Shown here piece by piece: positions 14,538 through 22,400 of a stretch of DNA of 35,793 nucleotides. Every line of letters starts with the position of its first letter. The stretch's first letter is position 1. The notes under the pieces were generated by a model. It saw nothing but the letters and a program-made list of their open reading frames with translations. It did not search any database and was not told where the DNA came from. Origin of the DNA: a bacterium (GTDB taxonomy: Bacteria > Electryoneota > RPQS01). A program made the position numbers and the translations under genes. The stretch spans positions 1 through 35,793 of the forward strand of contig JAPKYT010000122.1 of the NCBI GenBank assembly GCA_026394155.1, read 5' to 3'.

Positions 14538-14876
14538 ATGAAGACTACGGCCACCACGGTGGGCGAGGTAACGATCATCGGCCTTGCCGGCAAGATCATG
14601 TCCAGTCAGGACACCAATGACCTGCACGGGGAAATACGGAAGGCGATTGAGAATTCGACCCGCAAGGTGGTTCTCGACCTTTCGGCTTTGGACTGGATGA
14701 ACTCCACCGGGCTGGGGGCCATTGTGGCCGCCTCCGGGCGGCTGCGGAACGCGGGCGGAGTGCTCAAGCTGGCCGCGCCCAACGCCACGGTGAGCCATCT
14801 GTTCGAACTCAACAAGCTCAATCTCATTTTTGAGATTCATCCGACTGTCCAGGCGGCGGTGGCGAGTTTCAAGTAG
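14538..14876 (+). CDS. STAS-domain anti-anti-sigma factor-like protein
   Basis: The 112-residue protein is a single STAS domain of the SpoIIAA/RsbV type. The phosphorylation motif is LDWMNSTGLGAIV with Ser56 as the expected phosphoacceptor; the residue before it is Asn where Asp is more usual. Such proteins bind and release anti-sigma kinases in partner-switching cascades, or act in stress and polysaccharide control. AGAGGAGA lies upstream of the ATG. No kinase or phosphatase partner is adjacent, so the target is unknown. A strong terminator follows at 14981. Confidence 0.92.
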   Translation: MKTTATTVGEVTIIGLAGKIMSSQDTNDLHGEIRKAIENSTRKVVLDLSALDWMNSTGLGAIVAASGRLRNAGGVLKLAAPNATVSHLFELNKLNLIFEIHPTVQAAVASFK

Positions 14877-14920
14877 GCGGCTTCAGTTTCAGGAGAGATT
14901 CCGGACGCCCGCGAGGAAAA

Positions 14921-14951
14921 AGCTGAAATCTGAAAGCGGAAAGCTGAAAAA
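14921..14951. repeat. GCTGAAA-type heptamer array after the STAS gene
   Basis: AGCTGAAATCTGAAAG, then CGGAAAGCTGAAAA: CTGAAA units at 7-8 base steps, next to a partial palindromic element (GATTCCGGACGCCCGC, 14898-14913). It is of the same class as 2194-2263. Confidence 0.65.
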
Positions 14952-14980
14952 AGAGCAGTCCGCAGAATGACGGATAGGAG

Positions 14981-15011
14981 AAGTCCCGGTACGAGAGTGC
15001 CGGGACTTTTT
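14981..15011 (+). terminator. Rho-independent terminator after the STAS gene
   Basis: AAGTCCCGGTAC, tetraloop GAGA, GTGCCGGGACTT gives a 12-base-pair stem with one G-U pair, followed by TTTTT. It lies between the STAS stop and the convergent SpoIID-like gene. Confidence 0.9.
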
Positions 15012-15032
15012 GTGTCTCAACTTGGCGGTGCT

Positions 15033-16547
15033 TCAGGCTGTGACCACCGCACTCTCAGGGTAATACCGCGCGAGGATTGTTTCAGTGGAGGTTCCCGCTT
15101 TGGCCATGGCGCAGGCTCCGAGCTGGCAGAGACCCACACCGTGGCCCCAGCCGCCGCCGGTGAGAAGGATTTCATCCGCGCGCAGGTCACTTACGAAGAA
15201 TGACGACGGCAGATGCGAAGGCGAGAGCGCGCGGCGGATGTTGAGTTCGCCGTAAACGCGCAGCGTGCGCTCCGAACCTACGACGTCGAGAACGAGGATG
15301 CGGCCGGACGCGCCGCGCCGCAGCGGACGCAATTCTTTCACCCTTCCTCCCGCGCTGCCGGTCTTCTCTTCGATCAACGTTCCTAATTTTTCAGGCGCGA
15401 AGCGGAACTGCCAGCGGAAGAGCGGTTCCTTGTCCCACGGGTCGGGATAGGGATGGAGTGCGGGATTGCACCACGATGGCGGAGCGCTTTCCAAGAAGAG
15501 GCGCGCGCCGTCTTCGCTCGCCAGGTCGGAAGCGGCGAAATCCCCGCAAGGGCGCACGGCGAAGTAAGCCGGGCCTTCACCGCCCCACACCGCTTCATAG
15601 CGCTCGGAGAGACCGCCGCAGGCTTTGGCGTAGCGCGCATCCACCACGCGCTCGCCGAACAAGAGAATTTGCCCTGCCGTCGCGCGCACCGGCTCGGCAA
15701 CGGCTCCCGCCTCGCGCTGGATGCCTTGATAGCACTGGCAGTGATCGTCATTGCACAGATCAAAGCCGTCGGCGCGATGGTGGCGGTTGGCGGTGGCCAG
15801 TACCGTGGAGCGCGCGCAAATCGCCTGCGCCTGTGAGAAGGCCGCTGGCAGATCGCTGCGCATTTCGCTGCCGACGGTGCTCTTGAGATAGGTCTCGAGC
15901 GGCAGGCGGTTCACGGCCGTCAGTCCGCCGGCAGATGAGAAGAGGGAAAGAACGCCGCGATAATCGAGGGCTTCCTTGCGCTGCCAATGAAAGCCGCGGC
16001 CGATGGGAACGTCGTTCAGGCGAAAGATCGTGTCACGCGCCAGTGGTACAGCCCGCACTTCGAGCACGCGAGCCGAGAAATCTCCGAGAGTGAACTCGAA
16101 TTGCGCGGAAGGTTCCGTGTCATCGAGCCGCACAACGGTGATTGCCAAGGGATCAACATGCGGTTGCTCGCGCAACTCGGCGGCCAGAGACTCGGCGTCC
16201 GCGCGCGAGCCGCATTTTACTATTGGCCACCAGACGCGGTTATCGTAAGCGCCGCCTCCAAATTCCCACCTCTTCCCCGCTTCAAGAACATCAAGATCAA
16301 GATTGCGGCGCGACTCAGAGAGCGGCGCAAGCACTTGCTCTGCAGACGGCGGCGAGAACATCTCGCCCAGCCGCAGGGCAAAGCGGCCTTCGCGCGGAGA
16401 TGTTGCGGCGCGGGCGGTGAAGCGGCCCGTGGTGTGCGCGAGATTCAGATAGCGGCAGCAATCCGTGCGGCACTGCACGGCATGCCCGCCGAGAAGCTCG
16501 CCGGTGATGGTTTCTTCGTCCCAGAGGAGGCCGATGTCAACGGTCAT
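15033..16547 (-). CDS. SpoIID/LytB-domain protein (peptidoglycan lytic transglycosylase-like)
   Basis: Residues about 195-500 match the SpoIID/LytB family: AVNRLPLETYLKSTVGSEM with Glu228 at the catalytic position known from SpoIID, AQAICARSTVLA, and the C-terminal GGWGHGVGLCQLGACAMA. SpoIID proteins cleave glycan strands bare of stem peptides; in non-sporulating Gram-negatives related proteins act in cell-wall remodelling. The 190-residue N-terminal part is not recognised. No signal peptide is visible, which is odd for a wall enzyme. A Cys-rich patch (LCNDDHCQCYQG) may bind metal or form disulfides. It is the last gene of a minus-strand run with the TIR and methyltransferase genes, 21 bases after the former. 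Confidence 0.88.
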   Translation of the reverse strand: MTVDIGLLWDEETITGELLGGHAVQCRTDCCRYLNLAHTTGRFTARAATSPREGRFALRLGEMFSPPSAEQVLAPLSESRRNLDLDVLEAGKRWEFGGGAYDNRVWWPIVKCGSRADAESLAAELREQPHVDPLAITVVRLDDTEPSAQFEFTLGDFSARVLEVRAVPLARDTIFRLNDVPIGRGFHWQRKEALDYRGVLSLFSSAGGLTAVNRLPLETYLKSTVGSEMRSDLPAAFSQAQAICARSTVLATANRHHRADGFDLCNDDHCQCYQGIQREAGAVAEPVRATAGQILLFGERVVDARYAKACGGLSERYEAVWGGEGPAYFAVRPCGDFAASDLASEDGARLFLESAPPSWCNPALHPYPDPWDKEPLFRWQFRFAPEKLGTLIEEKTGSAGGRVKELRPLRRGASGRILVLDVVGSERTLRVYGELNIRRALSPSHLPSSFFVSDLRADEILLTGGGWGHGVGLCQLGACAMAKAGTSTETILARYYPESAVVTA

Positions 16548-16568
16548 GGCCGACCATAGAGCGCTGGA

Positions 16569-17732
16569 TCATTCTCGCGCATTCAGATCGCAAAGGAGTT
16601 TCCGAAAGGCCTTGTCAAAACTGTTGAAATCCTTCCAACCGCGAAAGTCGCCGATTACTCTGTTCTTCTGGAGTTCGAACTTCAGGGGATGTTGCCATCC
16701 CTCGAAAACATAGTCGTCAATCGTTATCGGGAATAACACTCGCGTATGGTAGCGCCGCTTGGCGAACTCTTCCGCACTGAGCTTACCTTTCGCAACGCGC
16801 TCCTGATCTTGGAGTCGCCGCAAGGCTTCAGCCTGCTCGCGCTTTAACCCTTTCTCGATTTCCTTGATAACTGGCTTGCTTTCAAGCGAATGGACTGAAC
16901 AAATGATGACCAATTTGTCATGGAGCCGAATTGCGCGATCAATTTCATCCCCGAGTTTCTCTCCTGTGCGGGCGGATTCCGGAAAGTACCAGCATCGTAC
17001 TCCAGCTCCTTGCAACTTGTCAAACAAGTGTTTGGCGAACGGCTCATCATAAGAACTGTGGCTTAAGAAACAGGTATAATACTGGATCGGTTTCTGTGAG
17101 AGGGACTTGACATACTCGATCACGTGATCCGGCAGACCGCAGCCGCGAAGGAATTCGGAAGGAATATCCCCTTCCGAACGTAGAATGGTATCTATTCCGA
17201 TGGTTGAGGGATATTCATGAATAATCGTCTCTAGACCAATGACACCTCTTAGATCACAATCTGCAAAGACGGTATATCCAATAGTCGTATCTGACAGATC
17301 CGTTGCTTCAAAAACTACGCCTGAAAATAAGGTTCCTGCCAAATATGATCCAATAAGGTCACAACCCATTAAGACCGCACCATTCAATATTGCATTATCA
17401 AGGTCGGCGTCTATAACCTGTGCATCAAAAAGATCCGTCCCGGTCAAGTCTGCTGCCATTAAGTGTGATCGATTTAAGTTAGCTTGTGTTAGATCGCATC
17501 GAGAAAGTGATGCAAGAAAGAGATTGGCTCCTTCGAGTTTGGCTTCAGCCATTTGCGCCTTATAAAGAATAGCATCCTCAAGATTAGCTCCGCGTAGATC
17601 AACACCTCCAAGCTCTAAATGGCTTAAATCTGCGCCCTTGAGATTCAACGCCAAATTGGGATGTCGCGAGTTCCAGTTGGAAATGGCATCCTTACCTTGT
17701 TTTACAATCTTCACATGTTCCGGATTTGCCAT
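16569..17732 (-). CDS. Pentapeptide-repeat protein with C-terminal TIR domain
   Basis: Residues 32-165 are pentapeptide repeats (A[DN]LxxA pattern, for example LKGADLSHLELGGVDLRGAN), a right-handed beta-helix. Residues 217 to about 365 are a bacterial TIR domain beginning YYTCFLSHSSYDEPFAKHLF. CWYFPESARTGEKLGDEI follows, then CSVHSLESKPVIKEIEKGL with Glu291 at the position of the catalytic glutamate of TIR NADases. The usual Trp before it is absent. Such TIR proteins often act in anti-phage or cell-suicide defence by degrading NAD; here that role is inferred. The gene is visibly AT-richer than its neighbours, which suggests transfer. It starts two bases after the methyltransferase stop, with AAAGGAAC as ribosome site, so translation is probably coupled. 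Confidence 0.9.
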   Translation of the reverse strand: MANPEHVKIVKQGKDAISNWNSRHPNLALNLKGADLSHLELGGVDLRGANLEDAILYKAQMAEAKLEGANLFLASLSRCDLTQANLNRSHLMAADLTGTDLFDAQVIDADLDNAILNGAVLMGCDLIGSYLAGTLFSGVVFEATDLSDTTIGYTVFADCDLRGVIGLETIIHEYPSTIGIDTILRSEGDIPSEFLRGCGLPDHVIEYVKSLSQKPIQYYTCFLSHSSYDEPFAKHLFDKLQGAGVRCWYFPESARTGEKLGDEIDRAIRLHDKLVIICSVHSLESKPVIKEIEKGLKREQAEALRRLQDQERVAKGKLSAEEFAKRRYHTRVLFPITIDDYVFEGWQHPLKFELQKNRVIGDFRGWKDFNSFDKAFRKLLCDLNARE

Positions 17733-17734
17733 GA

Positions 17735-18538
17735 TTAGTTCCTTTCATGCGTTAGGGCAAACGCGAACACGGCGGCGGCGGTGACGAGGTTCAGGCTCTC
17801 GGATTTGCCCAAGGAAGACAGAGTCAGACGATGCGAACAAAGATTGATAATTTCCTCGGATAGGCCGCGCGTTTCGTGACCTAAAACGAGAAGAACGGGT
17901 TTTTTCAGATCGCGCGCGCTGTGCAGAGGTTGGCCGCCGTGAGCCACCGCCGCCACGCTCGCGCCCGGCCACGCGCGCACGAGTTCCTCAAGGTTCGCAT
18001 CGGTTCGCAGCGGCAGATGAAAGAGCGCTCCCATGCTGCCGCGCACGACTTTGGGATTCCAGATTTCCGCCGAGCCGGGGCCAAGATGGAACGCAGCGGC
18101 ACCGAAGAACTCCGCCACGCGCATCAGCGCGCCGCAATTGCCGGGATCGGAAACCTGTTCGCAGGCGAGAGTGAGCTTGGCGGTGCGCGCAGGCAATTCG
18201 AAGGTGCGCGCCACGGCCAGAATCCCTTGCGTGCTCTCGATCTTGGCGAAGCGGGCGAAATCCGAGGGAGCCAGCGCCAAGACCGGAATGGGGGCTGGAA
18301 ACTCGCGCGACCGTTGGTCGTATTCTGACGCCGGAACAAGAACGGCCTCGATGCTCAGATGCGCGCGCAGCGCTTCGCGCACGCAGACCTCGCCTTCGAT
18401 GAGAAATTGCCCGCGCTCGCGGCGGAACTTTTTTTGCGTAAGCCGCGCCCATTCGGAAATTTGACGGCGCGTGGGAGCAGATGTCATTGGTCTCATTGTG
18501 GGTTCCGGCCGGGTTGCGCGCGGCTGCATCTTTTTCAC
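17735..18538 (-). CDS. TrmH/SpoU-family RNA 2'-O-methyltransferase
   Basis: This is a trefoil-knot (SPOUT) enzyme that methylates ribose in tRNA or rRNA with S-adenosylmethionine. The three family motifs are present: DPGNCGALMRVAEFFG (motif 1), LVLGHETRGLSEEI (motif 2) and LSSLGKSESLNLVTAAAVFA (motif 3). The N-terminal substrate-binding domain starts around SEWARLTQKKFRRERGQFLI. The exact start is uncertain: the frame opens with GTG at 18538, but internal ATGs at 18496 or 18487 fit the usual family length better and none has a good ribosome site. The specific RNA target cannot be told. It is the first gene of the run with the TIR and SpoIID-like genes. Confidence 0.9.
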   Translation of the reverse strand: MKKMQPRATRPEPTMRPMTSAPTRRQISEWARLTQKKFRRERGQFLIEGEVCVREALRAHLSIEAVLVPASEYDQRSREFPAPIPVLALAPSDFARFAKIESTQGILAVARTFELPARTAKLTLACEQVSDPGNCGALMRVAEFFGAAAFHLGPGSAEIWNPKVVRGSMGALFHLPLRTDANLEELVRAWPGASVAAVAHGGQPLHSARDLKKPVLLVLGHETRGLSEEIINLCSHRLTLSSLGKSESLNLVTAAAVFAFALTHERN

Positions 18539-18578
18539 GGGCGAGGATGTGCAGCGCTGAACCCGGCTCGGCGGTCAA

Positions 18579-19943
18579 TCAAAAGTGAACGCGCAGCGTG
18601 GCCGTGAGCACGTCGGGCGGGAGGGGCATGCGTTCAAAGCCGGGCGCGCCGGCGAAGGACGGGAGGCGCGGGCCGATGTCCATTCCCATTTCCGGTGCGC
18701 GCTTCGATCTTAGAGATGCGTCCGGCGCAAGGAGCAGGTAAGAAAAAGTGAAGCCGCCGGCCGCGCCCAACATGGTTCCGGTCCAGTAGGTGGAGGATTC
18801 CGCTCCATGATCGCCGACCGCGAGCGTCACCAAGCCAATACCGAGCAGACCTCCGGAAACCTCGCCGAGCGTGATCAGCGCGCCCTGATCGGAGGAGAAA
18901 TCGCGATCACGGATCAGCACGTGGCCGAGCGCCAGCCCGCCGACGGCGCCCGCTATGGCGGTCGAGCTGTAAACGCGGTCGTTCTTCGGATCACCATAAG
19001 TTGTGAAAGTGAGCGCGGCGATGGTGCCCAGTGCGCCCGCCGCGCGCACCACATAGGCGTCGCCGCGAGTGTAGTCCACGCGGCCCGTCAGCACGCCGCC
19101 CGTCGCCAGACCGGCAGCCGATCCCGCCAGCACCCACGCGCCGACAGCCGCCGCATGATCGGAGTCGAACGCACCGCTGACATCGGCCATGCCCACTCCG
19201 ATGCCCGCACCGAAATCTCCAAGAACACCGATGGCCACGGCATCGCCGTCGCTAAGGTTCGTATGACGGGCGATATTGACCGCCACGACTTCCTCGGCGA
19301 GGCTGGTAATCACTCCCGCGCCGAGCAGCGCCGAGCCGTTGTCCTCCGCGCCCGCCACAAGTCCGAGCATGATGCCGTGACCGATGCCGCGCGACCCTCC
19401 GTAAAGGCCCAAGCTGGCCGTGCCGCGACTGACGGACGTGCGCTCGGTGGCAAGCAGCGGGATGAAGTAGCCGGCCGCGGCCGTCACCAAGTAGATCCCG
19501 CCCGCCGCCGATCCTCCTTCCACTTGCAGCGCGAGGGGAATGGCCCAACCGTGATAGCCGAGAGTTAGTGCAAGATTTCCGGCAATGAACCGCTTTCGTC
19601 CGCTGTGATCCAGCACCGCCGTGGGAGCATGCTGGGCGATGGCCTGCATGACCCGCCAGCGAAGATCGGAGGCCTCATCAGAGGTCAGCGGACGGCGAGC
19701 GCGCAAGCGGCCCGCGCTGTCGTCATACATGATCTCAAGAACGTACGACGAATCGGGCAGCCGGAAAAGAGCCGCTTCGATAAAGCGCGGATACTCGGGA
19801 AACAGATTCAGCTTGTCTTCCAAGCTGCGGTCGAGACGTTCCACGCGGCCGGCGGAATCGAAGGGAACCAAAGTCTCCTGCGCGTACACGCCGGCGGCCA
19901 AGAGACACAGCACCAGCATGACTTCGTACGGCAACCGTTTCAT
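18579..19943 (-). CDS. Exported Gly/Ala-rich hydrophobic protein of unknown function
   Basis: The start at 19943 has GGAGGAC nine bases upstream and opens a signal peptide (MKRLPYEVMLVLCLLAAGVY, then AQ). The earlier frame extension overlaps the SH3 gene. After an acidic N-terminal segment (about 20-130), residues 130-430 consist of repeating Gly/Ala-rich hydrophobic stretches. They have a loose repeat of about 55-60 residues (GLATGGVLTGRVDYTRGDAY, then GLALGHVLIRDRDFSSDQGA). This could be a transmembrane or barrel-like envelope protein. I recognise no family. It overlaps the SH3 gene by ATGA, so the two are translationally coupled and probably work together in the envelope. Confidence 0.7.
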   Translation of the reverse strand: MKRLPYEVMLVLCLLAAGVYAQETLVPFDSAGRVERLDRSLEDKLNLFPEYPRFIEAALFRLPDSSYVLEIMYDDSAGRLRARRPLTSDEASDLRWRVMQAIAQHAPTAVLDHSGRKRFIAGNLALTLGYHGWAIPLALQVEGGSAAGGIYLVTAAAGYFIPLLATERTSVSRGTASLGLYGGSRGIGHGIMLGLVAGAEDNGSALLGAGVITSLAEEVVAVNIARHTNLSDGDAVAIGVLGDFGAGIGVGMADVSGAFDSDHAAAVGAWVLAGSAAGLATGGVLTGRVDYTRGDAYVVRAAGALGTIAALTFTTYGDPKNDRVYSSTAIAGAVGGLALGHVLIRDRDFSSDQGALITLGEVSGGLLGIGLVTLAVGDHGAESSTYWTGTMLGAAGGFTFSYLLLAPDASLRSKRAPEMGMDIGPRLPSFAGAPGFERMPLPPDVLTATLRVHF

Positions 19944-20311
19944 TTCGTTTTGTCCTCCGATAAACGTCCGACCACAAGTTTCGCGCAGTGAGCCGGAATC
20001 CAGCCGCGTTCGCCGCGTGAATCTATGCAGAAAAGCCAACCATCCGTTTCCTCCACGACCGTCAGCTCTTCACCGACATGGACCGTGAACTCGCGCGCCA
20101 TGTAGTCTCTCTTGAAGCGGGCGGTGTCGCCGTCGATTTCGAGATAGCATTCAGGAACCCACGCGCTCCAGCCGCCGGTTGCCGTGCACCAGACCCAGCC
20201 GGGCCATTCTGCGGTGCGTTTGCCGGTGCGGACTTCCTGCCCGGCGCGCATGATCGTCTCGTCGGCGTTGGTGGCGGTGTAAGCGGTGTGAACGCGAACG
20301 GTGTTCTTCAT
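19940..20311 (-). CDS. Tandem SH3-like domain protein
   Basis: I chose the ATG at 20311 because GGAGGAC lies six bases upstream; the open frame extends further, but that part reads as intergenic repeat. The 123-residue protein has two SH3-like units, about residues 5-57 and 65-115 (GWVWCTATGGWSAWVPECYL and GWLFCIDSRGERGWIPAHCA), each ending in the W-V/I-P motif. No signal peptide is present, so it should be cytosolic or membrane-associated. Bacterial SH3-like proteins bind peptides or cell wall. The stop overlaps the next start (ATGA), coupling it to the exported protein gene downstream. Confidence 0.78.
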   Translation of the reverse strand: MKNTVRVHTAYTATNADETIMRAGQEVRTGKRTAEWPGWVWCTATGGWSAWVPECYLEIDGDTARFKRDYMAREFTVHVGEELTVVEETDGWLFCIDSRGERGWIPAHCAKLVVGRLSEDKTK

Positions 20312-20337
20312 GTCTGTCCTCCACGAGAGCCTGCAAG

Positions 20338-20450
20338 TGTCATCCTGAAGGCCGCTCTTTTCATCTTGCGGCCTGAAGGATCTCTCTTCGTTTCTCGTTT
20401 TTCCGAGAGATCCTTCACCCCCTGCGAAGACTTGGAGGTTCAGGATGACA
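20338..20450. repeat. 113-base nested palindromic element (TGTCATCCTGAA type)
   Basis: The outer arms TGTCATCCTGAA (20338-20349) and TTCAGGATGACA (20439-20450) are perfect. Inside are GGCCGC/GCGGCC and a second perfect pair GAAGGATCTCTC (20375-20386) / GAGAGATCCTTC (20405-20416). It is a MITE-like folded element with no coding capacity. Confidence 0.8.
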
Positions 20451-20478
20451 GACGGGAGAATGAGAACCCCCCTTTCGT

Positions 20479-20501
20479 CCCCCCTACTGAAGTAAGGGGG
20501 G
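20479..20501. repeat. CCCCCTACT/AGTAGGGGG palindrome, copy 3
   Basis: CCCCCCTACT, GA, AGTAAGGGGGG with one extra A in the right arm and the same C/T-rich lead as copies at 8704 and 11812. It directly follows the symporter stop. Confidence 0.8.
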
Positions 20502-20508
20502 AGAGAGA

Positions 20509-22230
20509 TCACGACGTTTTCAGAAAGCCCGCTTTCCACAGGCCGATGGAGCCGATGATGGAAACAGTAAACCAAATCGCCGCCGGAAGCGGATGCAGAA
20601 GAAGCGCGTAGCCGATGGCCAGCGTCAGGCCGATCACCAGAGCCATGCCCCACAGCCAACCGACGAGCGGCCGCGTCATGCCAGTCGCGTGCGGCGTGAT
20701 CTGTCCGTGAGCGCGCGACCATTGCCGCACGGCACCCCAGATACCCACGGGCCTGGTGCGACGGTAGAACTCGGCGAGCACTTCCATCGGGGCCGGACGG
20801 GTCAGAATCGTCACCAGAACCCAAATCAGCGCGGAGCCGAAGGTAATGGTCAGCAGCCGCGCTCCATAAGAGAGCGGCACGGAAAGCAAGAGCAGCGTGA
20901 TGCCACTCGAAGCAATCATGGCGCTGATTTCGCTCCACGCGTTGATGCGCCACCAGAACCAGCGCAGGACATACACCGGGCCGGTGCCTGCTCCGAAAGC
21001 GATGATGAACTTGAAGGCTTCGGTCACGCTCTCGGTGAGGTAGGCGGCCAATCCCGCTCCCGCCAGCACGACGGTGGTGGCCACTTTTCCCGCCCAGAGA
21101 TAATGGGACTCGCTGCGGCCTTTGGCGAGGAACGGCCGGTAGAAATCATGCACGAGATAACTCGCCCCCCAATTGAGCTGCGCGGAGATCGTGCTCATGA
21201 AGGCGGCGAGCAGAGAAGCGAGCAAGAGTCCCTTGAGACCGAAGGGCAGAATCTGCATCATGAGCTTGGGATAGGCCATCTCGGGATCGGCCAAAGAAGG
21301 ATACAGAATCATCGAACAGAGCGCTACGAGCACCCACGGCCACGTGCGGAACGCGAGATTAGTGAGACTGTACCAGAGTGTGGCCAAGAGCGCATGCTGT
21401 TCGTTCTTGCAGGAGTTTTGCCGCTGAATGACTTTGCCGCCGCCGTCGGAATTGACGTTGGCCCACCACGTCACGAAGACATAAGTCACAAAACCCATGA
21501 AGGCGGGTGTCCAGAAATCGGCGGAGAAGAATCCCCCTGCGCCGGGCGAAGGAGCCATGCTCAGCGCATCGGGAGTCTTGAGGGTTGTCGCCAGCGCGGT
21601 TTTGAGAGCGGACAGGCCGCCAACTTCGCGCACCGCGTAAACTGCGAAGACGATGGCGCCGCCCTGTGCAATGACGTATTGTACGAGATCGGTGAGGGCC
21701 ACACCCCACAAACCGCTGAGCAGCGTGTAGAAGAAGGTTAGACCGATAAAAAGAAATATGGAATCGAGCTTATCCCAGCCGACGGCGGCGGCGTTGATCT
21801 TGGCCATAGCGAGGATCACCCAGCCCATGGCGATGACGTTAATGGGCAACGCCAGCCAGAGCGCGCGGAACCCCCTCAGCAGGCGCGAAGTCGCGCCCGA
21901 GCCGTAGCGAAGCGCCGTAAGCTCGACGTCGGTGAGCACCTTGGCGCGCCGCCAGAGAGGAGCGAGGAAAAAAGTGGCGAAGAGCGATCCGATCCCGAAG
22001 CACCACCATTGCCAGTTCTCGTAGACCCCGACGGTGCGCACCAGCTTGGTCACATAGAGGGGCGTGTCGCAGGAAAACGAGGTGGCCACCATGGAGGTGC
22101 CGGCAATCCACCACGGGAGCGCACGGCCGGCGAGGAAGTACTCTTCGGTGGAGCGGTGGGCGCGGCGCGTCATCACGACGCCCACGATCAGGCTGAGGAC
22201 GTTGTAGGCGATGATGATCGCCCAGTCCAC
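20509..22230 (-). CDS. Sodium:solute symporter (SSF family)
   Basis: The 573-residue protein has about 13 membrane helices and the SSF layout: RRAHRSTEEYFLAGRALPWW after the first helix, then GTSMVATSFSCDTPLY (TM2). A TM8-like LLLASLLAAFMSTISAQLNWG supplies the conserved Ser/Thr sodium-site region. The family couples sodium influx to uptake of sugars, amino acids, or other solutes; the substrate cannot be told. Tryptophan-rich loops (ENWQWWCFG, RWFWWRINAW) suggest a bulky or sugar-like substrate (weak inference). The start is GTG with no clear ribosome site. It stands alone between repeat-filled intergenic regions. Confidence 0.93.
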   Translation of the reverse strand: MDWAIIIAYNVLSLIVGVVMTRRAHRSTEEYFLAGRALPWWIAGTSMVATSFSCDTPLYVTKLVRTVGVYENWQWWCFGIGSLFATFFLAPLWRRAKVLTDVELTALRYGSGATSRLLRGFRALWLALPINVIAMGWVILAMAKINAAAVGWDKLDSIFLFIGLTFFYTLLSGLWGVALTDLVQYVIAQGGAIVFAVYAVREVGGLSALKTALATTLKTPDALSMAPSPGAGGFFSADFWTPAFMGFVTYVFVTWWANVNSDGGGKVIQRQNSCKNEQHALLATLWYSLTNLAFRTWPWVLVALCSMILYPSLADPEMAYPKLMMQILPFGLKGLLLASLLAAFMSTISAQLNWGASYLVHDFYRPFLAKGRSESHYLWAGKVATTVVLAGAGLAAYLTESVTEAFKFIIAFGAGTGPVYVLRWFWWRINAWSEISAMIASSGITLLLLSVPLSYGARLLTITFGSALIWVLVTILTRPAPMEVLAEFYRRTRPVGIWGAVRQWSRAHGQITPHATGMTRPLVGWLWGMALVIGLTLAIGYALLLHPLPAAIWFTVSIIGSIGLWKAGFLKTS

Positions 22231-22326
22231 GGAATGGAGGGTGGCGATGGGAAACCTCGCGGCGTGACGAAGTCGCGGGAATGGCGGTCAGGTCAAAGAT
22301 AGCACTTTGGGGCAGAAAAACAAGAA

Positions 22327-22353
22327 GGGATGAGGGCGGAGGGATGAGGGATG
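22327..22353. repeat. GGGATGA heptamer array upstream of the symporter
   Basis: GGGATGA, GGGCGGA, GGGATGA and GGGATGA follow at 7-base steps. It lies in the 170-base gap between the histidine kinase stop and the symporter start. Confidence 0.8.
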
Positions 22354-22400
22354 AAAACCGAAAAGAACCGGACAGCGGGCAGGTGGCAGCCGGAACGCGG

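Noticed and set aside
20312-20953. N-terminal extension of the SH3 frame to 20953
   Set aside because: The extension crosses a palindromic repeat and the symporter gene in antisense; the ATG at 20311 has GGAGGAC at ideal distance.
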